A stretch of 64,000 bases of DNA, taken from assembly GCF_029633865.1 (NCBI RefSeq), contig NC_079212.1, positions 103,269,584 through 103,333,583 on the forward strand, read 5' to 3'. This stretch comes from Lampris incognitus. Lineage: Eukaryota; Chordata; Actinopteri; Lampriformes; Lampridae. The number at the start of each line of letters is the position of its first letter. Position 1 is the stretch's first letter. Both the position numbers and the translations under genes were made by a program. The notes under the pieces are model-generated. The model was given only the letters and a program-made list of their open reading frames with translations. It was not told where the DNA came from and ran no database searches. Below are positions 1 to 11,013 of the stretch, piece after piece.

Positions 1-59
1 GCAAAGGTCTGTAACAAGTAGCGCTACCTGATTTAGGAGCTTTAAGAGAATAGCCTAGT

Positions 60-1083
60 AAATATACACCGATCAGCCAAAACATTAAAACCAGCTCTGA
101 CCCATTGAGGCATGGACCCTACAAGACCTCTGAAGGTGTCCTCTGGTATCTGGCACCAAGACGTTAGCAGCAGATCCTTTAAGTCCTGTAAAATGCGAGG
201 TGGGGCCTCCATGGATCGGACTTGTTTTTCCAGCACATCCCACAGATGCTTGATTGGATTGAGATCTGGAGAATTTGGAGTCCAAGGCAACACCTTGAAC
301 TGTTTGTCTTTTTCCTCAACCCATTCCTGAACTATTTTTTCAGTGTGGCAGCGCACATTATTCTGCTGAAAGAGGTCATTGGCATCAGGGAATACCATTG
401 CCATGAAGGGGTGTACCTAGTCGTCAACAAAGTTTAGGTAGGTGTCACGTGTCAAAGTAACATCCAATTGAATGCCAGGACCCAAGGTTTCCCAGTAGAA
501 CATTGCCCAGAGCATCACACTGCCTCCATCGGCTTGTTTTCTTTCCATAGTGCATCCTGGTGCCATCTCTTCCTCTGGTTAATGATGCACACACACCCGG
601 CCATCCACATAATGTAAAAGAAAACCAGATTCATCAGACCAGGCCACCTTGTTCCATTGCTCCATGGTCCAGTTCTGATGCTCGTGTGCCCATTATAGGT
701 GCTTTCGGCGGTGGACAGGGGTCATCATGGGCACTCTGGCCCAGTCTGCGACTACACAGTCCCAATATGCAGCAAGCTGCAATGCACTGTGTTCTGACAC
801 CTGTCTATCATAGCCAGCATTAACTTTTTCAGCAATTTGAGCTACAGTAGCTCTTCTGTGGGATTGGACCAGAGAGACTGGCTTTCACTCCCCATGCGTA
901 TCACTGAGCCTTAGGCACCCATAACCCTGTCACCAGTTAGCCAGTAGTCCTTCCTTGGACCACTGACCACTGCAAACCGGGAACACCCCACAAGACCTGT
1001 CATTTTGGAGATGCTCTGACCCAGTCATCTAGCCATCACAATTTGGCCTTTGTCAAAGTCACTCAGATCCTACGCTTGCCCAT
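60..1083 (-). pseudogene. Tc1-like transposase pseudogene
   Basis: A start codon at 1083 begins a typical Tc1 N-terminus (MGKRR), but stops and frame breaks follow within about 20 codons. The best preserved part is the C-terminal catalytic region at 404-100, with the motifs NNVRCHT, WTPNSPDLNPIKHLWD and a final QWVRAGFN-like segment. SPDLNPIEHLWD is the hallmark around the last acidic residue of the DDE triad in this family; here the usual E reads K, so that residue is lost. The product would be the element's own cut-and-paste enzyme; this copy cannot make it. Confidence 0.8.
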
Positions 1084-1238
1084 TTTTTCCTATTTCCAAC
1101 ACATCAACTTCAGCAACTGACACTTGGCACTCACTTGCTGCCTAATATATCCCACCCCTGGACAGGTGCCATTGTAATAAGATAATCAATGTTATTCATT
1201 TACCTGCCAGTGGTTTTAATGTTTTGGCTGATCAGTGC
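66..1238 (-). mobile_element. Tc1/mariner-type DNA transposon, decayed
   Basis: The two ends carry the same 23-base sequence in opposite orientation (71-93 and 1210-1232, starting GATCAGCCAAAACATTAAAA), next to TA dinucleotides as expected for Tc1 insertions. The body of about 1.17 kb encodes a broken Tc1 transposase on the minus strand. It lies to the left of the last visible exon of the potassium channel, so it is probably inside an intron of that gene. TIR identity is high but the coding part is decayed, so the copy is dead. Confidence 0.85.
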
Positions 1239-1622
1239 AAGTTGCAAATTGCAAAGTGCAATGCAGTGGCAGCCTTTATTACAACATTGAGAAGCAAAAT
1301 GTGTTTCGTGCTCACAGCAAAATTTCTCTAGGGTACTGAAAGTCATCACTACATCTCAGTGAGCCATATTAAGGTTATGCTCACCCTGATTTCAACCTCA
1401 ACCCAATAACAATAACCAGAAAAAGCTGTTTACATTACTGTTTCTGAAGTTGCAGTAATGTCTTTATCAGTTTGTGATCAGGTAGTCTGCACATAAACAT
1501 GCTCAATGTTCCTCATTTCTATTCATATTCATGCAAGCTTCCAGAACAAGCGCTTGTTCTTCCTATCTGCTTTACATGCATCCTTATTTGATTGGTAAAG
1601 GGAATGAATAGCCATGGTTAAC
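1239..1622. other. Intronic sequence without visible gene
   Basis: Between the Tc1 element and the last visible channel exon I see no coding signal, repeat family or RNA gene. It is probably intron of the minus-strand Kv9 gene, following the donor at 1622-1621. Confidence 0.4.
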
Positions 1623-1706
1623 CTCGAAGGTGAACCAGCAGGTACAGAAGATCTCCAGAGCCTGCATGGTGGGGTCCTCTATTAGCTTTCCATCAGCGTC
1701 AAAAGT
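1623..1706 (-). CDS. kcns1: kcns1-like coding exon 5 (S1-S2 loop and S2 start)
   Basis: Acceptor CTCTCAG before 1706, donor GTTAAC at 1622 (a weak donor). Encodes [18 protein letters not shown], equivalent to the start of S2. At 28 codons it is short but keeps the frame. The continuation is not present in the 1.6 kb left of it. Confidence 0.8.
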
Positions 1707-4700
1707 CTGAGAGAGAAGAGAGGAGGAGGATGGGTGAGTTCTTTGTTATATCGACCTTGGTTTTCTCCTTTTGTTCATCCAGGTTTGTTGCACACATGCT
1801 CAGCACACACATAGAGTTTGACACATTGGCTGTACTGTTGGCTGCTATGGGTGGGGGTTGACACCTGTTCACACCACCATCACACTGACCCAGTAATCAC
1901 TCAGCTCATTCATTCACCTGCTTAGTTACGTTTCCATCAAGGTTTTTTTCTTCTTTTGAAATTTCAAAGTTCTGCCAACATGGCAGAACGGACATGCAAC
2001 ACCATTAAAGAAGATCTAAAAATCTCAAAGACAATTTTAAGACAAGCTGATGTGTCGATAAAAAGAATACACACATGTTAATTGATAACTGATGACATAG
2101 AATATATACTCGAGCATTTTTGCCTTCAACCAGGGTGAATACTTTTGATTGTGCCCTGCAAACGAGATTATAAGCTAAGTTAAACCCAGCAGGCCTTAGA
2201 GTCTTTGGATGGCAAAGAACATACTAACTCACCTGTCACTCTCTTGCTTGCTCGTCCGATCACACACATCTTGAATCACACATTCACTCTTTCTCTCCCC
2301 CACTTTTTCATTCACCACACCGGTCTGTTCGTCCATCCACACTGACCTGGTACTCCGGTATACTGTTGATGCACATGGTGGCGATGGATGTGAGCACCAC
2401 CCCAATGGAGAGCAGACTGAACAGCTTACTGGGAATTGAGTAGCCAGGGTTTTCCAGAGTCAGCCACAGACACTTCCTGATGTTGCCGAAACGCATCTGC
2501 TGGAATTGCTGGATGTCTCTATATGAAAAGCACACGTTTGAAAAAGTGGAAAGAGAAAGGTCAAAACATGAAAGAAGGGATGAAGACAAAGTAGGGAGAG
2601 GGACGGAAGTTGTAGGCGGACATAGAGCGTCATGTCACGTCTTCTGGAGAATTTATTCAGTTTCATACGGCTGATGGTGAAGTTAATCTAACTAGGGGTG
2701 TGATATCTGTGAAGATGGATGGTGTGGTAATGAAGCAACGTCTTACTTAGGTTCTATTATTTCAAAAACATCCGGCGGGGTCAACTTTGTCTGGTGCCAG
2801 CCTCTGACATTAAGTGCCTCATTTATCTTTTAATACTCACCGGCCGCATATGCAACTCCTTGTCCTTGCAGGGAGACATACTTGCCTCTTCACACCATGA
2901 GACAAACAACGCTGCTTGGGTCTAGCCCTTAAAGATGTTACCCGTTTTCACATTTTCATACAGACAGAAGGAAGACAATAGTTATAGACATTGCTTGTGA
3001 ATAATAGGCGAGGAATTGGAAAATAAAATGTAGTTACATGGTTTTGGAGCGGAGTCAGACTCAAATTCACTAAACGCAGCCAACTCGGGAAAAAGTGTTG
3101 AGTCGATAAAGAGAAATGAAGGCAGATAGCATGGTCAATATTGGAGTTTACGTAACCAAATGTGTGCAATATGTGTACATCTGATTGTAATTGTACATAT
3201 TCTATTGATTGAGCCTATATATAGGATGCTATACTGAGTCATGCTGAAGGTCTTAAATGACAAAGGTTAATAATAGTTCTACATTCTATGTGTTGGGATA
3301 CCAGCTACAGGGGAGGATACTGCAGGTACGGTGCCTGTGAGACAACAAATATATTCCACATATGCTGGACCACGGTTGAACTTGATATTCTTTGGTTGAG
3401 CCTCACTTGCAGCATGATAGATGCCGCGTTCTTCCTTTACTTGACTTTATCACTTTTGGTTTGTGTATGAGAAGCACGCAGGATGCCCATCTGCAATTTA
3501 ATTCACGACTGCGTAACGTCTTTGACTGAGAAAACATTAGGGCTATTTTGAAGACACTTATTTTAATTTCTTTGTGGGGTGTTTTGCAGGAGTATGACTT
3601 TATTGTCATAACGACGAACATTTATCCTCTGGTAGCTCGTGCACTTGTTTTGGAAATGTAAAAAAAAAGAATGATGCAGTGGTGATTTGGAAAAACAAGT
3701 GTTTGCAAGATATACAGCAATGAGTTAATGCATGTCTAACTGTGGCTATCTTGTCTGCGTGCCACATCGGATTTTGTTGGGAATCCAATCCGGAGAAAAG
3801 CATTTGGAATCATTATATGGCATTGTCTAATTTTGGCACAGATGGTCTCATATCACTAATATAGTGACATCAAAATTAAATTGAGAATGATAAATGATCA
3901 TTGACAAACTCCTCAAAGTAGCGGTAAATAAATCCTTATCACTGTAGTATAACTATGTGATTGCTGGTCTGAGAGTAGCAAAAGAATAAGGCAAGAAATG
4001 TTGCGACTGCTTCTCTGATAGTCATATTAACATCCAAATGAGAGCGTTCACTCATATGAAGGTCAGTCCAACTGTCACTCTCAACATTTAGGGTTACCCT
4101 TTAGACTGCCAGTATTTTTCTTTTTTTGGGGGGGGGGGGGGTTCCCCTTCCCGTTTTTCTCCCCAATTGTATCCGGCCAATTACCACCCCACTCTTCTGA
4201 GCCATCCTGATCTCTGCTCCACACCGTCTGCTGATCTGGAGAGGGCTGCAGACTACCACACGCCTCCTTCGATACATGTAGAGTTGCCAGCCGCTTCTTT
4301 TCACCAGAAAATGAGGAGTTTCGCCAGGGGGACATAGCACATGAGAGGATCACGCTATTCCCCCCAGTTCCCCCTCCCCCCTGAACAGGTGCACCAACCG
4401 ACCAGAGGAGGCGCTAGCACACATACCCACATCCGGCTTCCCCCTCACAGACACAGCCAATTGTGTCTGTAGGGATGCCCAACCAAGCTGGAGGTAACAT
4501 GGGGATTCGAACTGCCGATCCCCATGTTGGTAGGCAAAGGAATATCCCGCCACACCACCCGGACACGGACTGCCAGTATTTTCACAGTCATTTCTTTATT
4601 TTCTTTTTTTTAACCATTAATGCCAAATGAAAAATGTGACTGAAAGATCTATAAACTCTCTTTTCTTTCTTTCCCCTCCCCATTGCTCTCCTTTGGGATC

Positions 4701-5831
4701 TCCCTGGTCCTGGTACCTCACTCTTCCTCCAGTTCTCCTCCAAGCTGTCTCACCTGTTTAAGTCAGATATCTCGTCGACAGAGGTGGCCACGCTGCTGAC
4801 GTCACTCTCATCGTCCCAACTGTGGTGACGGCTGCTCTCTAGCTTGCGGTCGTGGTAACGGTAACTACAGCAACTGTCCAGGAAAAACTCATTGATGCCC
4901 CAGTACTCTATCTCCTGGCTGGCAGAAAATTCAGATCAAAAATTGAGCTCATCTACTGTCCATATCTCCTCGTCTGCAGGGATGTATACATCAGCTTTTT
5001 CTCCCAATATTGTGGGAGAGAAAGATAGAGGGACAAATGAGTAGGCCAGGGGAGAGACAAGATGTGAATGGGAAGAAAAACTGGCAGATGGAAATAACAG
5101 AATTGCAGAAGAGTCAAGCAGATAGACAAGCCTGTCCTTACCTAAAGGAGAAGACACACAGCTCATCCATGATGTGCAGTTTCCCGGTCTGGTAGAAGTG
5201 AAGGACATATGGGAACAGGCCGGGGTTTCTGTCAAAATAAAACTCCTTCTGCTGCACGTCGTAGTCATCACACACCTTTATAGGAGGGGAGAGTTGGGTG
5301 TTGGATGAACGAGGGAAGTGGAAGCATGAATGAAGAAAAAAAAACATGAAGAGCAGGAGGGGAAGGAAGGAGAGACAGAAGGAGGTAACAGGAAGGAAGG
5401 ATCGATAAATACTGGAATAGAATGGGAGAAGAGTAGAGGACTAAATGTGGAATAAGTGAATTGCATTTTCTAAAAAGCTCCCTATTCTTGGAACCAAGTA
5501 CTCGAAATGGAAAGAGACAGATTCAAAAACTGTTTCTTGGAGAAAAAAAATGAGGAAAGAATGATTTTAGAGTCTCAGACTCATTCTTACCACTCAAATA
5601 GTCTTTCAATGACAGGCCACCATCCATCCATCCCACCTTCTAACCATTAAACCAACCAACCTGTAGTATAGCCTCCTCAGAGTCACAGGCCAGCAGTTTT
5701 CCCAGTCTTGTGTCTGGAAACTTCCTCAAAGTGCTGGGACACAGGCTCCTCTTCAGCCCCCCAACATTCACATGGACCAGGCCCTCATCTGAGTCCCGAT
5801 GGACCCAGCTGGGCAGGCTCTCCTTCACCAT
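1623..5831 (-). CDS. kcns1: Kv9 (KCNS) voltage-gated potassium channel subunit, 5 exons, 3' part off the left edge
   Basis: Kv9 subunits are electrically silent Kv alpha subunits that join Kv2 channels in the plasma membrane and modify gating. Five exons join in frame: 5661-5831, 5142-5275, 4754-4918, 2347-2518 and 1623-1706, each with AG/GT borders and matching phases. They encode the T1 tetramerisation domain ([33 protein letters not shown]), a linker with [16 protein letters not shown], then S1 ([18 protein letters not shown] onward) and the start of S2 ([13 protein letters not shown]). The S1 stretch matches recalled KCNS1 best, while T1 and linker resemble KCNS1 and KCNS2. S3-S6, the pore and the C-terminus are not in the window. 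The ATG at 5831 follows an in-frame TAG and a splice acceptor-like sequence, so an upstream non-coding exon is likely. Split coding is unusual, because mammalian KCNS coding regions are, as I recall, in one exon. The member assignment (1 versus 2) is less sure than the family. Confidence 0.85.
2347..2518 (-). CDS. kcns1: kcns1-like coding exon 4 (S1)
   Basis: Acceptor AG at 2520-2519, donor GTCAGT after CCAG. Encodes [16 protein letters not shown], then [18 protein letters not shown] and a hydrophobic S1 helix ending [10 protein letters not shown]. This segment is the strongest evidence for KCNS1 rather than another Kv subfamily. Confidence 0.88.
2530..4103. other. Channel intron, no gene seen
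   Basis: Intronic DNA between coding exons 4 and 3 of the Kv9 gene. AT-rich, with only short unsupported ORFs. A SINE occupies the right part of the same intron. Confidence 0.5.
4119..4567 (-). mobile_element. tRNA-headed SINE (family A), with 15 bp target duplication
   Basis: On the minus strand the head carries a GTTCGAATCCC-type B box (GCAGTTCGAATCCCCATG) and an A-box-like stretch just upstream, as in tRNA-derived SINEs. The body matches a second copy at 13622-14014 (shared CACATACCCACATCCGGCTT-type and GGGGAGAAAAA tail segments). It is flanked by the direct repeat GACTGCCAGTATTTT at 4104-4118 and 4568-4582. The tail is G/A rich. It lies inside intron 3 of the channel gene, opposite to no exon. 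Confidence 0.85.
4754..4918 (-). CDS. kcns1: kcns1-like coding exon 3 (T1 end and linker)
   Basis: Acceptor AG at 4920-4919, donor GTGAG at 4753-4749. Encodes [17 protein letters not shown] followed by an acidic serine-rich linker with SWDDESD and DEISDLN, the arrangement seen in KCNS1/KCNS2. The split codon at the end completes as Arg in the next exon. Confidence 0.85.
5142..5275 (-). CDS. kcns1: kcns1-like coding exon 2 (T1 domain core)
   Basis: Acceptor AG at 5277-5276, donor GTAAG at 5141-5137. Encodes [18 protein letters not shown] and [20 protein letters not shown], the most conserved T1 part of Kv channels. It ends with two bases of a codon completed by the next exon to give Ser. Confidence 0.9.
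5661..5831 (-). CDS. kcns1: kcns1-like coding exon 1 (T1 domain start)
   Basis: Starts MVKESLPSW and carries [10 protein letters not shown], the first strand of the Kv T1 domain, ending ...SEEAILQ at a CAG|GT donor (5660-5659). Phase 0 join to the next exon. Upstream, the minus-strand sequence ends in a pyrimidine-rich stretch and TTACTAG, a plausible acceptor. Confidence 0.85.
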
Positions 5832-5839
5832 GGGTATCT

Positions 5840-6350
5840 AGTAAGGCACACAGAAATAGAAAAAACAGACACCAATATTTAAAACTTCATTTCAATCAGT
5901 CCTTCGCTGCCCCATTGCTGATATACACCAGGCCTTCATCAGCACTCTGGTGAGGCCAACCAAACAAGCTCTTTTCAAATATTTTGTAACCTTGTGGTCT
6001 CATGATTAGGCCTTCTGTATGGAGTTTGCATGTTCTCCTCATGTTCACATGGGTTTCTTCCAAATAATCTGGTTTCCTTACAAAAACTTACATGTCAGTT
6101 GAAATAGAGACTAGTTTTCCCATAATTGTAACTGACTGTGTGAACTGAGTCTGACTGGTGTCCTGTACATGATATGTCTTCTCACCTTGTGTACAATGAT
6201 TACTGAGGTAGGCACTAGACCTCTGTGACCCTGAACTGGATTGAGCAGATATAGAAAATGAATTATCTTCACCCAGAGAAGTTCAGAACATGTTCTCTTG
6301 GTCAACACCCAGTTTTACACTTTACATACATCCATACGTATTTATAAACA

Positions 6351-6355
<5 letters not shown>
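5840..6355. other. Sequence upstream of channel exon 1, no gene seen
   Basis: No coding signal or named repeat recognised. If the Kv9 gene has a distant first exon this is part of a large intron. Confidence 0.4.

Positions 6356-6400
<45 letters not shown>
6356..6400. repeat. (TA)n microsatellite
   Basis: About 45 bases of uninterrupted TA. Confidence 0.95.
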
Positions 6401-6403
<3 letters not shown>

Positions 6404-6821
6404 TAGTTTGATAGTCTTATGCCACTGAGCTGCTGTGCCAGAAATAATTCTGGTCAATTAGCGTGACGATTAGCCTGATATCATTTAGCAAGGAAAGTAC
6501 ATTTTGGAAGTTTTATGTGTGTACTTTTGTTTTTCTTAATTAAAGTTTAAAGGCTTTAGCTCTAATTGGCTGTACTCTCCTCTGCACACTGGTTTAACCG
6601 GCCAGCTTGTATGTGAAGATGAGTCAACGGGACTGCAGGTATCCATTTGGAGGCGGCAGATAGTCTCACCTCAGTTAGAGTGAACCCATGTAATGTAATT
6701 CAGCAGTGTTATTGCCTATAATTTTCAAGCGTGTGGAAAATGGCTTCAGGGATCACAGACAGGAGTTAACTTAATGCCGAGTTAATGGTATTAGAATCAC
6801 AGCAGTCAATCTCTGTCTCCA

Positions 6822-6824
<3 letters not shown>

Positions 6825-6886
<62 letters not shown>
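6825..6886. repeat. (CT)n microsatellite
   Basis: About 62 bases of CT/GA repeat. Two more short GA tracts follow at 6970-6985 and 7293-7322, which border LINE-derived pieces. Confidence 0.95.
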
Positions 6887-6887
<1 letters not shown>

Positions 6888-6985
6888 GAGGTTCAATAAT
6901 GTATAGTAACTGATACCCACTAAAATAAAGGGGGTGGTCTAAGTGTCTGTCTTTATCTGTAAATTGCAAAAGAGAGAGAGAGAGA

Positions 6986-7290
6986 ATTTTTGAATTTTAA
7001 AGCAAGTCTTTATTTAACAAAAAAAATTAACAAAAAACAGACTTGAAATCTTTCTAAACATAAACAATACAAACACTCAATAAGCATCTTTTAACAATCC
7101 CAAAAAACAATCATTCAATAACAACTCAAAAAAAAAATAAATAAAATAAAAACAGGTAAGATCCCTTTTATCCAAGCTCTGCAGAAAAAATCAGCTCATC
7201 CTTTATGGTTGAACACAGCACCTCTTTATAACACCACAAAGTTGTGACTGTGTCCATATTTTTCATTGCCTTGTAATAATTGAATTTGAA
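6986..7290 (-). mobile_element. Short LINE 3' end between two GA tracts
   Basis: On the minus strand this 0.3 kb A/T-rich piece ends with AATAAAGAC...AAATTC and then runs directly into (TC)n at 6985-6970. Its other side also borders a (TC)n tract (7322-7293). It lacks an ORF and looks like a 5'-truncated 3' UTR inserted in the same microsatellite as the larger LINE to its right. The assignment rests on position and polarity, not on protein. Confidence 0.45.
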
Positions 7291-7536
7291 AGATAGAGAG
7301 AGAGAGAGGGAGAGAGAGAGAGACCATTAACCAAGCCTTTAATGTTCCAATTTTTCATTCACATCAAGATAACAACATTAACACAAATACTCATATACAT
7401 AGTGGAAAAACACAATTGCCATACACAGTAACAAAACAAAAGGATAGAGACTTTCTGACTTTGTTCAGAAATTCAGAAGAAGCACTTGGTTTTCTACCGT
7501 GCACAGCACATCCCCATGTCCCCAAATAGAAATAAA

Positions 7537-9400
7537 TCATTCCACGTTTGAACTAAGTGTGAAAAACATGAACTCAATTTTCAGCCGAGCAACCACTAAA
7601 CCCCTGAACATGAGTGTGGCATCTATGGACCCTGTGCCTTTCATTTTGTTCCTTCTGCTAAGCCATATGCTATTTTTTGCCTGACCTATCAAAAAATTGA
7701 CCAAGGTGACATGTCTGCACTGTGCTGCCGTGTACCTTGGACTAAAGACAAACAGGCTGTCTTCGACAACCTCTCCTAAACCTCTGAGCCACTGCTGCAG
7801 TACACAGAAAAGAGGGCTCAACCTGGGACATCTGAGCCATAAGTGCTGTAGAGTTTCCTCATCATTATAGAAAGAGCAGTGGCTCCCTGCCCTAGGATCG
7901 ATGTGTGCCACATGTCTGTTCGTAGCCACAGCCCCATGTACCACCCTCCACTGTAGATCTGCAGTGCGTTTCTCTATGGGGGGGGGGGTTGTACAGAGAC
8001 CTCCAGCTGCCCCTGGGGGATGAGCCTGGTGCCAACACACTCAACCACCTCGACTCCTGCATGCCGGCTAGTGATGTTCTGTTGAGAACCTTTACAGTGA
8101 CTGCATACAAGGCCTTCTGTGATGTACTTAAGAAGTCATGTAGTTCTGGTGTTTTGAAAGAAAGAATGGCCCCCTTCATTTCCTCCTGCTCCTCCGCTGC
8201 CGCACGGATTGACAAAGATGGAAAAACAGGCCACATAGCTGGCTGTTCCTCTCCACACTCCGCTCCTAGTGCCTCTCTGAAAAAGCCAGGAAGTGCACTG
8301 ATCACTTCCTCCAACAACCTCTCCATCAAACGAAGAGATTTAAAGCCAGTCTCTTGGCTCAAAATGCCAACCGTCTTCCACTGTCCTCCTGATCTGAGAC
8401 ACACTAACTACGTAAGTCCAGCTCTTATGAGGATCTCTGTACACTTACGGAGCTGAGCATCCTGCAGCGTATCAGTGGGTTATGGAACAGTGGTTCCTCC
8501 CCTACACTGCCATAAAGCTGGGAGTAGTCTCTGTTGGTGCGTAAGACCGTTCCCCAAGTGCAGAGGACAGATTGATAGAAGAGTGTTGTCATGAACTCCA
8601 TGCCAGCCAAGTCCAGAAGGAAAAAGTTCTTGTCATAGTTCAGGTTCATAATCCTCCGAAGCAACACAGATACTGTTTCACTCCATAGTCGCTGGTCATG
8701 TTAAAAAAAGGCGCTGCACAGTCTGAAGGCGAAAAGCCATGATACGACTGCGGAGGTCAATCAGGCCCTGGCCTCCTTCTAGCACTGGTAGGAACAGTAC
8801 AGCAGACTTGGTCCAGTGAAAGCCTCCCCAGAAGAAGTCCACTAGCGTCTTCTGTACTTCCCGTGTGAGCGTGTCCGGAGGTTCTACAACTGTAAACTGG
8901 TGCCAGAACATCGGGGCAATCAAGTTGTTAACAATCGAGACTCTCTCCCTATAGGACAACTGAGGCTGGATCCAAGTCCATCTAGACAATTGGACACTGA
9001 CCTTTTCAATTGAACCCTCCCAGTTTTTGCTCATAAAGCGGTCACTGCCCAGAAAGACCCCTATGCATTTTATCCCTTCTGTATTCCACTGCAGCCCCAC
9101 TGGTAATATTGGCTTTTCTTTATTGTTTCACTCCTCCAGCAACAGACCCTCAGATTTTGACCAATTGACTTTTGCAGAGGAAGCTTGTTCGTATAAGGCC
9201 AATTTCTGCTTGAGAATTTGTAGATCGTTTTGAGTTGTTATGAAAACCATGACATCATCAGTGTATGCTGATAAGCTAACTGCAGTGGTGATGTTCCCTG
9301 AAAAGGTTAGTCCTGGGAGCCCCTGCCTGAGCTGAAATAAAAGCGGTTCAAGGGACAACCCTGTCTTATACCTCTCTTAACAGAGAGATGACTGTCAGCT
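7537..9400 (-). pseudogene. Tx1-type LINE ORF2 remnant (RT and C-terminus)
   Basis: Minus-strand pieces in several frames: 9358-9128 has AYTDDVMVF, the RT catalytic box with T in place of the usual A; 9100-8696 holds the connection region (IAPMFWHQFTV, FFWGGFHWTKSAVLFLP, GGQGLIDL); 8667-8425 and 8404-7892 continue the C-terminal domain; 8040-7537 carries DLQWRVVHGAVATN and CSFYNDEETLQHLWLRCP, the zinc-binding segment after LINE RTs. At least four frame breaks make it non-functional. The product would have copied the element's RNA into DNA at the target. Confidence 0.75.
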
Positions 9401-9508
9401 GGGTGACTGTCTCTCACTGGTTCTGTCTGTCCCCCGTTTCTGCATACATCTGCATCCTGTGCTTCAGTACCACTCAGATTACCGTCATTTACAGTATTGC
9501 TGTCCTGC

Positions 9509-10294
9509 TCAGTTGTTACATTTCCCTCCATACCAGGTTGCGGTATCTCCAGCCGCCTGCTGCGCTGTTTGCGGGCTGCCGCCCTCAGCGGCGCCGTCAG
9601 GTGGTGGCTCGCCTGAACTGCTGCCCGCTGTGGGCTCCCTGTGCGGGCAGGATGAACATTTGAGGCCGACATCGCCGCACTCAAAGCATTTCATGCCGCC
9701 AGAACTTGCATACAAAGTGTATGAACTGTGTTCATATTTGACTTTAAATGACACTTGTTGATGTTCTGAGGGATCATTTAAATACATGAAGGCCTGTCTC
9801 CGCAGGGAGTTAGCATGCTGCAGTCTAGCGTCGTCACAGCCCAGACGTACTGTTCTGAACCCGCCAGCAAACTTTCTGAAATGACTCAGGTCTCTTTCAA
9901 TGAGCTCATTCGGGATAAAGGGAGGTACGCCTGACACGGTAACACATGTCGACGGCAAAAACAATGGAGAGACGGCTACAAACAGATCGTCCAGCACCAG
10001 GCCTCTCTCAACCAACAGGTGGACTAAACGGTCCTCTCGGAGAAAAGCCACCACGGCTTTACTCATCCGAGTGCCGCAGGTGATGTTCTCATAGCCGACC
10101 TGTTCTCCTGCAGCCAGGAGAACCTGTTCCACAGTGTGCCGCGAGTCAACCACAACTCTAACCCCGTGTCTGATAGACAGGGGAGGCGAGCCCTCGACGG
10201 GGAGGGGCACCATATTGCACACCACCAAACTCCCACCAGCTACTCCAGTCACTTTCCAACAACCAGCAACGCAGTAAAATTCAACTTCTCTCAC
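9509..10294 (-). pseudogene. Tx1-type LINE ORF1 protein, defective zinc knuckle
   Basis: A 261-codon open frame starting MREVEFYCVAG. The C-terminal part has CFECGDVGLKCSSC, which is a CCHC knuckle (C-x2-C-x4-H-x4-C) with Leu at the His position. ORF1 proteins of this clade bind the element's RNA. The final 30-50 residues may already lie beyond the deletion junction that joins ORF1 to RT sequence. I see no similarity to a host gene. Confidence 0.65.
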
Positions 10295-10600
10295 CTTACC
10301 ATGTAGAGAAGAAAAGAGAAGTGAAAGCAGTAGAAACCCAGTGAATTAAGCCAAAAAACATGCTCAAGCTTATTCAACGCCCTCACTCACGCTGACGCAC
10401 CCAACCTTCCCGCATGTAGTGCAGAGAGAGACACAGAGCGAGAGAGAGAGAGAGTACAGAGAAAAATAAATATATGGCTACGGGGTCCAGTCTTTACAAG
10501 TTAGGGTCAATTTGGCTTCTTTTTTTTTATCATTCGTCTCTACTTGTGTGATCACCTTCTCATTTGACGTGATTTCTGGTGACAAGGAAATTCTAAGTCA

Positions 10601-10963
10601 TCCATCCATCCATTATCCAAGCCGCTTATCCCAATCGGGGTCGCAGGGTGCTGGAGCCTATCCCAGCAGTCATTGGACAGCAGGAGGGGAGACACCCTGG
10701 ACAGGCCACCAGTCCATCACAAGGCTGACACATTCACACCTAGGGACAATTTAGTATGGCCGATTCACCTGATCTACATGTCTTTGGACTGTGGGAGGAA
10801 ACTTGAGTACCCGGGGGAAACCCACACAGACACAGGGAGAACATGCAAACTACACACACAGGACGACCTGGGATGATCCTCAATGTTGGACAACCCCGGG
10901 GTTCAAACCCAGGACCGTCTTGCTGTGAGGTGACCACGCTAACCATTGCGTCATTGTGCCACC
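10601..10963 (-). mobile_element. tRNA-headed SINE (family B) with GGAT tail
   Basis: Minus-strand SINE: the head reads ...CACAGCAAGACGGTCCTGGG then GGTTTGAACCC (B box), and the tail is GGATAATGGATGGATGG at the left. Flanked by the 12-base direct repeat AATTCTAAGTCA at 10589-10600 and 10964-10975. The same family occurs at 49378-49753. Confidence 0.85.
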
Positions 10964-11013
10964 AATTCTAAGTCAAGTCATATCAATTTATTTGTATAGT
11001 TAGTCATAAATAA

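Larger units (their letters stand above)
7323..10420 (-). mobile_element. Tx1-clade non-LTR retrotransposon (LINE), internally deleted
   Basis: A minus-strand element with an ORF1-like zinc-knuckle protein (10294 to about 9560) and an ORF2 remnant (about 9400 to 7537) with reverse transcriptase and a C-terminal Cys/His segment. The endonuclease and the front of the RT are missing: ORF1 sequence runs directly into GIRQGCPL, an RT motif. The element is bounded by (GA)n on both sides (7293-7322 and about 10423-10454). Some Tx1-clade LINEs of fish insert specifically into microsatellites, and this copy fits a (TC)n-targeted type. Confidence 0.7.

Noticed and set aside
7989-8456. Plus-strand 155-codon ORF
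   Set aside because: Complement of the Tx1 LINE ORF2 remnant, no recognised domain.
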